From NCBI GenBank assembly GCA_002699585.1, contig PABP01000036.1, forward strand, positions 64,333 through 128,332: DNA of 64,000 nt, read 5' to 3'. The stretch's first letter is position 1, and each line of letters starts with the position of its first letter. The DNA comes from Anaerolineaceae bacterium. GTDB taxonomy: Bacteria; Chloroflexota; Anaerolineae; Aggregatilineales; Phototrophicaceae. This document shows positions 26,943-35,113 of this stretch, in pieces. The position numbers and the translations under genes were made by a program. The notes below the pieces were generated by a model. It was not told where the DNA came from. It saw nothing but the letters and a program-made list of their open reading frames with translations, and made no database searches.

Positions 26943-26966
26943 GGGCACGACATGTCATGCCCCTAC
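26943..26966. repeat. GGGCA palindromic repeat (partial)
   Basis: GGGCACGACATGTCATGCCC followed by CTAC: a hairpin of the same family as the unit at 19880, with the opening GTAG lost. It lies in the 280-nt gap 26807-27086 between a binding-protein gene and its permease. Confidence 0.6.
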
Positions 26967-27033
26967 GACTGCACCCTCGCCTAACGATCTCGCACCTATC
27001 AGCCTGCAAAAGTCAACAGAACCGCATTTTCGA

Positions 27034-27065
27034 AAAAGGGAAGGTAACCTGGGTCACCTTCCCTT
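27034..27065 (-). terminator. Terminator-like stem-loop between binding protein and permease
   Basis: On the minus strand AAGGGAAGGTGACC and GGTTACCTTCCCTT pair as a long stem and are followed by TTTTTC. It lies 21 nt after the binding-protein stop and is the most complete intrinsic terminator of the five stem-loops that follow binding-protein genes. Permease expression would need read-through or an own promoter in 26807-27030. Confidence 0.8.
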
Positions 27066-27086
27066 GATAGACAGTCAGATAGGCGC

Positions 27087-28349
27087 TTAGTCGAAGGAAG
27101 CGTTGCTATCTTCTTCCATGTAGAGCATGGCATCTTCGACCGTCAGCAGACCTTGCAGCATGTCGAGCACAGTCGGGTAGATGATGTCGTAGAAAATCAG
27201 GTCGCGGTCGGGCATGTCGCCGAGGTAGCTACCGTACTGCAATTCAGGCAGGACGGGTTCCAGCCAGGGCAGGGCTTCCAGCAGTTGCGAGCTGTACATA
27301 TCGTCTTCCACCAACTCACGCAGGGCCGGGATCGTGCCTGAAGTCATATTCCAGCCAAGGGCATTTTCAGCATTGGCTGTCGCAAACTGCACGAAGTCCC
27401 AGGCAACTTCCGCATTGGGGGTATTGCCGGAGACAGTCAGGCCCCAGCCGCTATCTGCCGCGAAGCTCGGTTCTTCACCGAATGAGGGCAGCGCCACATA
27501 GTCGAATTCACCAAATTCGGGGAAGTCGCCCAGGCCATACTGAACGGCCCAGGGGCCAATCAGGACCATCGCGGCTTGTTCTGTGAAGAAGGCATCGCCA
27601 CCCCAGTTGGAGGAATCATTGAACAGGACCGGGTCGATAATGCCCGCATCCACCATGGCTTTCATCTGGTTGAGGGTGGCTTCGGCTGCCGGGGTATTGA
27701 AGGCAAAACCAGTCATGTCTTCGTTCCAGAAGCTGCCGTCGTTCTGCAAGATGCCAGCCAGCAGCGAGAAAACGATGGCATCGGCATTGGTGAAGTGGTA
27801 GCCGGTGACGCTCATCTGGCCATCTTCGCCAACCTGCGTCAGCGCTTCGGCATCGGCCATGAAGTCTTCCCAGGTTTCCCAGACGGGCGGGTATTCCAGG
27901 CCAGCGGCTTCGAACATGGCTTTGTTGGTCAGGACCGCGCCATATTCCAGGTTGAATTCCTGCGGCAGGCCGTAGGTTTCACCATCGCAGGTGTAGCCGT
28001 CCATCGGTGCGTCAAAGAACAGCGACGTATCGACCAGTTCACCGGGCATCGCTGCCAGACGGTCGGAGTAGCTGCAAACCCAGGTGCCGAACAGCGCCAT
28101 AATGTCGGCTTCGTCACCAGCCGGGAGAGCTGTCTGTAGGGTCTGGATATAAAGATCGTATTCAAACGTTTCCATTTCAATGGTGACGTTGGGGTTTTCG
28201 GCTTCATAGGCGTCGATCAAAGCCTGCATGCCCTCGTTGAAAGCACCTTCCTGGTGCGCCCACAAGCGCAACGTAACCTCATCCTGGGCGCTCACCATCC
28301 CAAAGCTCAAGACAAAAAGCGCGACAAAAACGGTAAGTAATTTCTTCAT
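27087..28349 (-). CDS. Sugar ABC transporter substrate-binding protein
   Basis: A 420-aa CUT1 binding protein. The signal peptide is MKKLLTVFVALFVLSFGMVSA-QDEV. Mature-part marks are LRLWAHQEGAFNEGMQALID, VTIEMETFEYDLYIQTLQTA, and AEVAWDFVQFATANAENALG near the C-terminus. GAGGGG lies 8 nt before the ATG. A 140-nt leader upstream contains an exact AAGGAGGTGA with no start codon at a proper distance (see findings). It lies between the SIS-domain gene and the two permeases of the putative amino-sugar operon. Its ligand is likely an oligosaccharide from the GH114 enzymes, by context only. Confidence 0.93.
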   Translation of the reverse strand: MKKLLTVFVALFVLSFGMVSAQDEVTLRLWAHQEGAFNEGMQALIDAYEAENPNVTIEMETFEYDLYIQTLQTALPAGDEADIMALFGTWVCSYSDRLAAMPGELVDTSLFFDAPMDGYTCDGETYGLPQEFNLEYGAVLTNKAMFEAAGLEYPPVWETWEDFMADAEALTQVGEDGQMSVTGYHFTNADAIVFSLLAGILQNDGSFWNEDMTGFAFNTPAAEATLNQMKAMVDAGIIDPVLFNDSSNWGGDAFFTEQAAMVLIGPWAVQYGLGDFPEFGEFDYVALPSFGEEPSFAADSGWGLTVSGNTPNAEVAWDFVQFATANAENALGWNMTSGTIPALRELVEDDMYSSQLLEALPWLEPVLPELQYGSYLGDMPDRDLIFYDIIYPTVLDMLQGLLTVEDAMLYMEEDSNASFD

Positions 28350-28489
28350 GGTTCAATCCCCTCATAGATTAGCGATCATTACGATTGATTAGGCGAAAAC
28401 CGTCTTCTCAATGGTGATCTGGGTCACCTCCTTGTGCCAGATATCCGGCTGCTACAGCTTGCTTTTCAGGCGATTGCTATCACTCGCTC

Positions 28490-29521
28490 TTAGCCCTCAA
28501 TCCCGTCTTCCAAATTTACGACCGCTGTCAGGTTGCGCGGGTTATCCGGGTCGAGGCCCTTCTGGATAGACCGTGAGAATGCCAACCACTGGATCATGGG
28601 CAGGTATTGCACCAGCGAGGGATAAGCCGTGCTGCTATCGACCACATAGTCGGCGGCTTGGTTGGGAGCGATACAAATGGTCGTCGCACCCAATGCCTTC
28701 ATTTCATCCAGCACCCGGCGTTCGGCGTCGTAGTTCTCATCACCCAGCAGCCCGACCACAACCGTCTGCTGATCGACCATCGACATGGGGCCATGCCGGA
28801 ATTCCATCGGGTGGTAGGCCTCGGCATAGGTCAGCGACATCTCTTTCATCTTGAGCATGGCTTCTTCCGCTAGGCCAAAGCGCGAACCGCTGCCCAGGTA
28901 GAAATACTGCGTGTAGGTCTCAGGATTGCTGTAGGGTGCCACATAATCGGCGAGGCTCTGAATATCAGCCTTGCTGCGGTTGACGCTCGTATCGGCGTAA
29001 GATTGGCCACCGACAATGCGAATGAATCCCTCAGCCAGCACGGTCATTGCGGAAAAGGAGCGCGTCTGGGCTACACTTTCTTCCTGGCCAGCCGGGGCGA
29101 TGAGTTCCAGGGTAGCGAATTTGTTAAGTGGGCGATCCCCATAGTTGGCGATGGTCACAATATGGTCGCCGTATTTGTTTTTGAAGGCCTGCGCCGCCTG
29201 CACCGTTTCGGTGGTTTCTGCGGAACGCGAGATTGTCACCAGCAGCGGCGTGCTGTCTTTAGCATAGACCGCTTCCGGGTGAAAGATCAACTCCGAGGCC
29301 GGAACAGCCCGTGACGCGATGCCTGTCGTGGCTTGCATCAGGTTGGCGGCGATGATCGACAGATAATGCGTCGAGCCACAGCCGGTAAAGATTACATAGT
29401 CGTAGTTGCCGTTTTGCCAAAAAGTCCGTATCGCTGCCTCATTGGCTTTGACAACCTCAACGGCGTTGGTCCAGGCATCGACCTGGGTTGCAATTTCATT
29501 TTGCGTGTGTGCCCCGCGCAT
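28490..29521 (-). CDS. SIS-domain sugar-phosphate isomerase/deaminase
   Basis: A 343-aa protein with two SIS domains, like AgaS and the isomerase half of GlmS. Visible marks: IFTGCGSTHYLSIIAANL (about 45-62), LLVTISRSAETTETVQAAQA (about 93-112), IANYGDRPLNKFA and, in the second domain, GSGSRFGLAEEAMLKMKEMS with AEAYHPMEFRHGPMSM (about 235-250). There is no glutaminase domain, so it would convert an amino-sugar phosphate rather than make one, for example galactosamine-6-phosphate to a ketose phosphate. AGGAAGG lies before the ATG. It is the first gene of the minus-strand operon and is divergent from the GH4 gene. Confidence 0.85.
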   Translation of the reverse strand: MRGAHTQNEIATQVDAWTNAVEVVKANEAAIRTFWQNGNYDYVIFTGCGSTHYLSIIAANLMQATTGIASRAVPASELIFHPEAVYAKDSTPLLVTISRSAETTETVQAAQAFKNKYGDHIVTIANYGDRPLNKFATLELIAPAGQEESVAQTRSFSAMTVLAEGFIRIVGGQSYADTSVNRSKADIQSLADYVAPYSNPETYTQYFYLGSGSRFGLAEEAMLKMKEMSLTYAEAYHPMEFRHGPMSMVDQQTVVVGLLGDENYDAERRVLDEMKALGATTICIAPNQAADYVVDSSTAYPSLVQYLPMIQWLAFSRSIQKGLDPDNPRNLTAVVNLEDGIEG

Positions 29522-29622
29522 AGTTGCCTTCCTGTAAGTAAGCTCGTCTTGAGCGCCATATGACGTCTTGCGCTCACTATTGAGCGTTTCTGTCTAATTT
29601 GATTAATTTAACACTAATTTTG

Positions 29623-29651
29623 TTGACTTTCAAGCAGTCTGACTCTAAAAT
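29623..29651 (+). promoter_or_regulatory. Promoter for the GH4 gene
   Basis: TTGACT at 29623-29628, 17-nt spacer, TAAAAT at 29646-29651, 54 nt before the start at 29706. The 184-nt divergent gap is AT-rich and also shows two TCTAAT..TTGATTAA-like stretches that could serve the minus-strand SIS gene. Confidence 0.65.
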
Positions 29652-29705
29652 CAGTCAAATTCAATCGAACTTAATCACAAAAACGTTCACTAAGGCATGT
29701 GCAAA

Positions 29706-31016
29706 ATGACCAAAATCTCGTTTATCGGTGCAGGCAGTGCCGTGTTTACGTACGAAGTCATGACCGATATTCTCATGACACCGGGCCTGGATGAGGGCAC
29801 CATGGCCCTGGTCGATATTGACGCCGAGCGCCTGGAACTGGCCCACAAAATCACTGAGCGCGTCGTTGAAATCAGTGGTCGCAACTGGACTGTGGAAGCT
29901 TCGGTCGACCGTACCCAGGTTATGCAGGACAGCGATTACGTCATCAATACGATTGAAGTGGCGGGGCTGGCCAACGTCCGGCATGACTTCGATATTCCCA
30001 TGAAGTACGGCGTCAACCAGTGCATTGGCGACACGATTGGCCCAGGCGGCATCTTTAAGGCGCTACGTACACTACCCTCATGGATCGACATCCTTGACGA
30101 TACGGAACGGCTAGCGCCGGATGCCCTCGTCATGAACTACACTAACCCCATGTCGCTGACCTGCCTGACGGGCATTCGGGCTTCTACATTACCGATTGTC
30201 GGCCTGTGCCATTCGATTCAGCATACGTCCCAGGAACTGGCGGGTTATCTGGGTGTGCCGCACCGTGAACTCAAGTACCGGGCGGCGGGCATCAACCACC
30301 TGGCATGGCTGGTGGAACTGACCCACAACGGCGAGGATATGTACCCGCTGCTGCGCGAAAAAGCCAATGATCCGGCCATCTATGAGCAAGACCCGATCCG
30401 CTTTGAGACCATGCTGCACCTGGGCGCGTTCCCGACAGAGAGCAGCGGCCACTCTTCGGAATACACGCCTTACTTCCGCAAGCGGCCTGATCTGGTCGAG
30501 AAGTACACACGACCGGAATACCTGGGCGAGACAGGCTTCTATGCCAATAACTGGCCGACATGGCGCAAAGAATCCGACGAGTGGATTCAGAAGATGCTAA
30601 GCGGCGAAGAAGAAATCGAGATGAAGCGCGGACCGGAATATGCGTCTTACATCATTGAGGCCATCGAGCAAGACAAACCCGCAGTGATCTATGGCAACGT
30701 CTATAATACGGGGCTGATTACCAACCTGCCCTATGATGGCGTGGTCGAAGTGGCTTGTCTGGTCAATGGCGATGGCATCCAGCCGACATTCTATGGCGAC
30801 CTGCCGACCCAACTCGCGGCCCTCGATCAGCAGCACATGGCCGTTCATGATCTGGTAGCGACGGCTGTGCTGGAAGGCGACCGCGAAGCGGCCTTCTATG
30901 CGCTGATGCTGGACCCGCTAACAGCAGCCGTTTGTTCCCCGGCGGAAATTCGCCAGATGTTCGATGAAATGGCCAGTGTCCAAGCTGAATATCTGCCAGA
31001 CTGGATGCAGAAATAG
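29706..31016 (+). CDS. GH4 family NAD-dependent glycosidase
   Basis: A 436-aa enzyme of the GH4 family, which uses NAD and a divalent metal to cleave alpha- or beta-glycosides by oxidation and elimination at C3. The start at 29706 is preferred because AAGG is at a usable distance (the ATG at 29697 is too close). The nucleotide-binding motif is ISFIGAGSAVFTYEVM at 4-19. NYTNPM (144-149), GLCHSIQHT (metal Cys C168) and GINHLAW (metal His H198) are the diagnostic motifs. It resembles alpha-galactosidase MelA more than the 6-phospho-glucosidases by GLCHS and by the lack of PTS genes. In this context it may act on alpha-linked galacto- or galactosamine-type sugars. Confidence 0.9.
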   Translation: MTKISFIGAGSAVFTYEVMTDILMTPGLDEGTMALVDIDAERLELAHKITERVVEISGRNWTVEASVDRTQVMQDSDYVINTIEVAGLANVRHDFDIPMKYGVNQCIGDTIGPGGIFKALRTLPSWIDILDDTERLAPDALVMNYTNPMSLTCLTGIRASTLPIVGLCHSIQHTSQELAGYLGVPHRELKYRAAGINHLAWLVELTHNGEDMYPLLREKANDPAIYEQDPIRFETMLHLGAFPTESSGHSSEYTPYFRKRPDLVEKYTRPEYLGETGFYANNWPTWRKESDEWIQKMLSGEEEIEMKRGPEYASYIIEAIEQDKPAVIYGNVYNTGLITNLPYDGVVEVACLVNGDGIQPTFYGDLPTQLAALDQQHMAVHDLVATAVLEGDREAAFYALMLDPLTAAVCSPAEIRQMFDEMASVQAEYLPDWMQK

Positions 31017-31053
31017 CAAAGTCTCTATCTGAGAAACCAGTTAGTTTATTGGC

Positions 31054-31170
31054 CTAGCTTGACCCCTATCCTCGGTCCTTTCCCCATGAGGGGCAAGGAG
31101 GCCTTTCTGAGCTACTTGGCCGCAGACAAAGGTCCGCTCACATCACGGGGAAGGGATTTAGGAGTGGGGT
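31054..31170 (+). repeat. Dispersed intergenic repeat, copy B
   Basis: A near full-length copy: CTAG, GACCCCTATCCTCGGTCCTT, GGAGGCCTTTCTGAG, GGCCGCAGACAAAGG, CCGCTCACATCACGGGGAAG and GGATTTAGGAGTGGGG. It fills most of the 269-nt gap between the GH4 and kinase genes. The left CCCCATGAGGGGC can fold on itself. Confidence 0.75.
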
Positions 31171-31285
31171 TCCCAGCTAAAAATTTGCTAGCATATATGG
31201 CTGAGCCTAGGAAGATTTTTGTCCAACAGATTGACCCTAATCGATATGCTATTTCTCGACTAGATACACAATCAGGTAATTGACT

Positions 31286-32221
31286 ATGACACGACTTCTC
31301 GTAGCAGGTGAACTCAACGCCGATCTGGTCATGACGGGGCTGCCGTCGCTGCCGGTGCTGGGCCAGGAATTAATCGGCGATGGCTTTAAGCAGGTGATGG
31401 GCAGTTCGTCGGCGATTACAGCGGCGCGGCTGGCGGCGCTAGGTGCGGATGTCGATTTCGCAGGGGTTGTCGGTAATGACGACCTGGGGACTTTCGTGCT
31501 CGATCAGTTGCAGGGTTTTGGCGTCAATGTGGCGAACGTCCAGCGTGTGGATGTGCCGACAGGCGTTACTATCGCCCTGACCTACAGCCACGACCGCGCC
31601 CTGCTGACCTTCCCCGGTACGATTGAAGCCTACGATGGCAGCGACCTGACTACCCAGCAACTCAGCCACTATGATCACCTGCATGTGGGATCCTACTTTT
31701 TGCAAAAGGGATTGCAGCCGTACCTGGCGCGCATCTTCAAGTTGGCCCAGGAACAGGGCGTCACGACGTCGCTTGACCTCGGCTGGGACCCCAACAATAC
31801 ATGGCTGCGGAATCCTTATCTGCTGTCGGTGCTGCGATTTACGGATTACTTTGTTCCCAATGAGGATGAAGTCAACGCGCTGACGGATGGCAGTAAGCAA
31901 CCGCAGCAGTTGGCCCAGCACGTCAAGGGCACACTGATCGTCAAACATGGCAGCCAAGGCGCAGCGACTTATGACAAGTTCCGTAAATGCTTGTCTGTGC
32001 CGACCTATCCGGTTGAGGTGGTCGATACGACGGGCGCCGGTGATGCTTTCAATGCGGGGCTGCTCTATGGGCGCATTGTAGAAGATCTGCCGCTGGAACA
32101 GGCGATGCAGTTCGCGGCAGCTTGCGGCGCCCAAGCTGTGACACAGGTCGGCGGTGCAACGAACGCCCCCAGTGCCCAGGCAGTCCGTAAGCTGATGACC
32201 GAGTGGCCATCGAAAGGATAG
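31286..32221 (+). CDS. PfkB-family sugar kinase
   Basis: A 311-aa ribokinase-like carbohydrate kinase. The start at ATG 31286 (MTRLLVAGELNADLVM) has AGGTAA seven nt upstream; a TTG six nt earlier is in frame but less likely. The N-terminal substrate-side motif is GELNADLVMTGLPSLPVLGQ with VMGSSSAITAARLAALGADV (about 39-58). The C-terminal anion-hole/base motif is VDTTGAGDAFNAGLLYGR (about 247-264) with the catalytic Asp in GAGD. Its neighbours GH4 and GH114 suggest phosphorylation of an imported galactose-type sugar or a tagatose-phosphate-like intermediate. It is followed by the GH114 gene 6 nt downstream. Confidence 0.92.
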   Translation: MTRLLVAGELNADLVMTGLPSLPVLGQELIGDGFKQVMGSSSAITAARLAALGADVDFAGVVGNDDLGTFVLDQLQGFGVNVANVQRVDVPTGVTIALTYSHDRALLTFPGTIEAYDGSDLTTQQLSHYDHLHVGSYFLQKGLQPYLARIFKLAQEQGVTTSLDLGWDPNNTWLRNPYLLSVLRFTDYFVPNEDEVNALTDGSKQPQQLAQHVKGTLIVKHGSQGAATYDKFRKCLSVPTYPVEVVDTTGAGDAFNAGLLYGRIVEDLPLEQAMQFAAACGAQAVTQVGGATNAPSAQAVRKLMTEWPSKG

Positions 32222-32227
32222 GAAATC

Positions 32228-33052
32228 ATGCTGTGGATCGTCCGTATCATTGGCGTAGTGCTGCTGGCGGATCTGCTGGCAATCGTCACCCGCGCGCTGA
32301 CGCCCACCCCCACGCCGGAACCATCCTGGTGGCAACCATCCCCTGGCACCACATGGCAGTGGCAGCTCAATGGCGAGGTCAATACACGTTACGATGTGCA
32401 GATGTACGACATCGACCTGTTCGATACCCCTCAAGAAACCATCGACAAGCTGCATGAAGACGGCAGGGTTGTCATTTGCTACTTCAGCGCTGGAACTTAT
32501 GAAGATTGGCGACCCGATGTGGACGACTTCCCTGAGGCGATCCTCGGCAAGCCACTGGAAGATTGGCCCGGTGAGCGCTATCTGAACATTCGCCAACTGG
32601 ACCTGATTAAGCCCATCATGGAAGCTCGCCTCGATCTGGCCGTCGAAAAAGGCTGCGAAGGCGTCGAGCCGGATAACGTCGATGCCTATACCAACGATAC
32701 TGGCTTTGACCTCACGCCGGAGGATCAACTGGCGTATAACCGTTGGCTGGCACAGGCGGCGCACGAACGGGGCCTGTCGATTGGGCTGAAGAACGATGGC
32801 GATCAGGTCGAGCAGCTCGTGGATGACTTCGATTGGGCGCTGGTTGAGGAATGCTTCCAATTTGGCTTTTGTGACCAATTTCTGCCCTTCATCGAACAAG
32901 GGAAGGCCGTGTTCGGCGTGGAGTACATCGAAGGGGGCCTTGAGCGCGCAGATTACTGTCCGCAGGCCAACGCGATGGGTTATTCCTGGCTGACCAAGAC
33001 GCTTGATCTGGGGGATATGCCACCGAATGCCTGCTTCGACTATACTGAGTAA
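32228..33052 (+). CDS. GH114 endo-alpha-1,4-polygalactosaminidase-like protein
   Basis: A 274-aa GH114-type glycosidase. An N-terminal hydrophobic stretch (MLWIVRIIGVVLLADLLAIV) is a signal peptide or anchor, followed by a proline/threonine linker (TPTPTPEPS). The barrel holds VQMYDIDLFDTP, VVICYFSAGTYEDWRPDV and the diagnostic strand-end CEGVEPDNVDAYTNDTG (acidic pair E/D near residue 148). LSIGLKNDGDQVEQL and CFQFGFCDQF are also typical. AAGGATAGG lies before the ATG, and the gene is coupled to the PfkB kinase by a 6-nt gap. Galactosaminan hydrolysis is the tested activity in this family; here it is inferred. Confidence 0.85.
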   Translation: MLWIVRIIGVVLLADLLAIVTRALTPTPTPEPSWWQPSPGTTWQWQLNGEVNTRYDVQMYDIDLFDTPQETIDKLHEDGRVVICYFSAGTYEDWRPDVDDFPEAILGKPLEDWPGERYLNIRQLDLIKPIMEARLDLAVEKGCEGVEPDNVDAYTNDTGFDLTPEDQLAYNRWLAQAAHERGLSIGLKNDGDQVEQLVDDFDWALVEECFQFGFCDQFLPFIEQGKAVFGVEYIEGGLERADYCPQANAMGYSWLTKTLDLGDMPPNACFDYTE

Positions 33053-33075
33053 AAAGACAACGAGGCGACATCATT

Positions 33076-33945
33076 ATGAAATTTGGCCTGCAACTGCCCA
33101 ACTTCGGCCCCTTCTCGGAGGTGGACCGTCTGCTAGCGATGGCCCAGGAAGCCGAGGCCGCTGGATGGGATGGTTTTTTCCTGTGGGACCATGTTGCGAT
33201 TCCAGAGCGCATGGCCGATAGCATGACGGTGCTGGCGGCCATCGCCGCTGTGACATCCCGCATCAAAATCGGGCCAATGATAACGGGTCCAGCGCGGCGG
33301 CGTCCCTGGAAGCTGGCACGTGAAGCGACCACTATCGACCACGTTTCGAATGGGCGCTTCGTGCTGGGCATTGGCCTGGGCGCGGAACCGCGCGATTTTG
33401 ATAACGTGGGCGAGGTCGTGGCGGCTAAACCACGCGCTAAGAAAATGGACGAAGCCCTGGCCATCATGGATGCGCTCTGGCAGGGCGAGACAGTCAACCA
33501 TCACAGCGACTACTTCGACATAGACGACCTGCGCTTTGAACCGCGCCCGGTTCAGCAGCCGCGTGTGCCTATCTGGGTCGCTGGCTTGTGGCCGAATAAG
33601 CCGCCTATGCGCCGTGCCGCCCGTTGGGATGCGGCTTTCCCCATTGGTAATGGCTACACGCTCTCACCAGATGATTGGCGCGATGTCGTGGCTTATGTCA
33701 ATCAGCACCGCAGCGACACCAGCACCGATTACGACTTTGTGCATTCCGGCATTACCCCGGCTGATGCCAGCGCCGCCCAGGCGACTGTCGCGCCTTATGC
33801 AGACGCAGGCGTTACCTGGTGGCTGGAAGACATCAGCCCGGTGCGCGTCGGTTGGGATTTAGGCGACGATTGGCCCGAACCCTGGCCCGTTGACCAGATC
33901 ACGGACCGCATCGCCGCCGGACCACCCCAACTGAGCGAACCCTAA
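33076..33945 (+). CDS. Luciferase-like (LLM) flavin- or F420-dependent oxidoreductase
   Basis: A 289-aa single-domain barrel of the luciferase-like monooxygenase group. Marks are MKFGLQLPNFGPFSEVDRLL at the start, GWDGFFLWDHV (about 34-44), the strand IKIGPMITGPARRRPWKLAR, and ISNGRFVLGIGLG-type residues (HVSNGRFVLGIGLGAEPRDF, about 92-111). These fit a flavin or deazaflavin cofactor site. It follows the GH114 gene with a 23-nt gap and may be co-transcribed, though a link to sugar use is not obvious. The substrate is unknown. It converges with the SH3b protein gene downstream. Confidence 0.88.
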   Translation: MKFGLQLPNFGPFSEVDRLLAMAQEAEAAGWDGFFLWDHVAIPERMADSMTVLAAIAAVTSRIKIGPMITGPARRRPWKLAREATTIDHVSNGRFVLGIGLGAEPRDFDNVGEVVAAKPRAKKMDEALAIMDALWQGETVNHHSDYFDIDDLRFEPRPVQQPRVPIWVAGLWPNKPPMRRAARWDAAFPIGNGYTLSPDDWRDVVAYVNQHRSDTSTDYDFVHSGITPADASAAQATVAPYADAGVTWWLEDISPVRVGWDLGDDWPEPWPVDQITDRIAAGPPQLSEP

Positions 33946-33966
33946 TTGATGCCCCACAGCGGCAAC

Positions 33967-34713
33967 TTATTCTTCGGCGCTGCGCTCATCATAAGGCGGA
34001 ACTTCAATCGTGCCACCTGTGCGCAGTAAGCAGACCTGCTGCCAACGGTAGCGCACGGGCGAATTGGTCCAGTAGGGTGCGACACGCCAGGTATAAGTAC
34101 CCTCTTCACGCGGCAGATCTTCCAGCAGGATGACGGCTTCGGTCGTTTCGCTATCAAACGCACGGCGCACGCCTTCCGGCGAGATGACGATGACGCTGTA
34201 GACATTGGCCCCTGGCAAACCGGGATATGTGACCGTAATTTCCTGACGTCCACCATAGAAATCCCCTGCGGACTGGCTGTAAGGCCCTTGCGGCCACTGC
34301 TCGCAAAGATCGATCGCCAGGTCGAAAACATCCGGCACCCGGCCATTGGCATCACGCGGGAGCAAGCGGCCAATTGGCGGGATGCTGTTGAAAGCGATAC
34401 TGGTCCGCAGCAGGCGGGCATAAATCCAGGCGCGGCTGCTGCCATAGTCGATCTGCAACCACTGGCGACCATCCCAGCGATTGAAAAAGTCCCCGGAGCG
34501 GCCATAGACCACGACCGAGGCATTCAGTGGCAGTTGGCCGATGGTCGGATAGGCGAAATCGGGGCCAGTGCGCACATCGGCCAGATCGACCGTCACCAGA
34601 CCGTAGATGGCCTCGGCTACGGGCTGCGGTGACGGCGGCGTTTCTTCATCCTGGGCCAGCGCGACCACCCCCGGCAGAATAAAGATCCATATCAGCAAAA
34701 ACAGTTTTTTCAT
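33967..34713 (-). CDS. Exported protein with bacterial SH3 domain
   Basis: A 248-aa secreted protein. The start is ATG 34713 because GTGGAGCC lies just before it and the signal peptide then begins at once (MKKLFLLIWIFILPGVVALA-QDE); an upstream in-frame ATG at 34737 is not needed. An SH3b domain follows a PPSPQP linker at about residues 36-100: GLVTVDLADVRTGPDFAYPT, VVVYGRSGDFFNRW and WLQIDYGSSRAWIYARLL. The second half is beta-rich with VILLEDLPREEGTYTWRVAP, resembling a fibronectin-like fold, with two cysteines (LCEQW and QVCLL) that could pair. SH3b domains commonly bind peptidoglycan or proteins outside the cell. Role here unknown. Confidence 0.85.
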   Translation of the reverse strand: MKKLFLLIWIFILPGVVALAQDEETPPSPQPVAEAIYGLVTVDLADVRTGPDFAYPTIGQLPLNASVVVYGRSGDFFNRWDGRQWLQIDYGSSRAWIYARLLRTSIAFNSIPPIGRLLPRDANGRVPDVFDLAIDLCEQWPQGPYSQSAGDFYGGRQEITVTYPGLPGANVYSVIVISPEGVRRAFDSETTEAVILLEDLPREEGTYTWRVAPYWTNSPVRYRWQQVCLLRTGGTIEVPPYDERSAEE

Positions 34714-34998
34714 ATCAGGCTCCACGATAGACATCACACCTGAACCTATTATGGCAATAAATAACAGACTGCGGCGTAACGTGGGCCGGACGTGTAGTGA
34801 GCATATGGGAATCGTCTGATTGGCGAAGGCATCCTACTCATTCGCTATGAGCAAAGTTGAGCCACTCACCTGTAGCGACCTTAAAAATAGTGCGAATAAT
34901 GAGTGCCGATAGCAGGGGAATATCCCTTTTTGTAGACGTTCACAGGCATCTGCACATCAGCCCTGACAATCGGGCATAAAATAAGGGATAATAATTGG

Positions 34999-35065
34999 TT
35001 GACAATGCACCCATTTTGATCTATTTTCCGTGTAAGCGCCTACATTTTGCAGTAGACTATGTAGG
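34999..35065 (+). promoter_or_regulatory. Promoter and operator of the LacI-type regulator gene
   Basis: TTGACA (34999-35004), 17-nt spacer and TATTTT (35022-35027) form the promoter. Immediately after is TGTAAGCGCCTACA (35031-35044), one base from the classical LacI/CcpA-like palindrome TGTAAGCGCTTACA. CCTACAT/ATGTAGG (35039-35045 and 35059-35065) adds a second inverted pair. The place over the transcript start fits self-repression. The rest of the gap 34714-34998 shows nothing else of note. Confidence 0.65.
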
Positions 35066-35113
35066 TTGTGTTTATTGAAATGACTATCCGCGTCTCCGGT
35101 TGATGCATAACTT

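Noticed and set aside
31439-32899. A 486-codon minus-strand reading frame across the PfkB and GH114 genes
   Set aside because: Both plus-strand proteins have strong family motifs; the long reverse frame comes from GC-biased codon use and has no recognisable domain.
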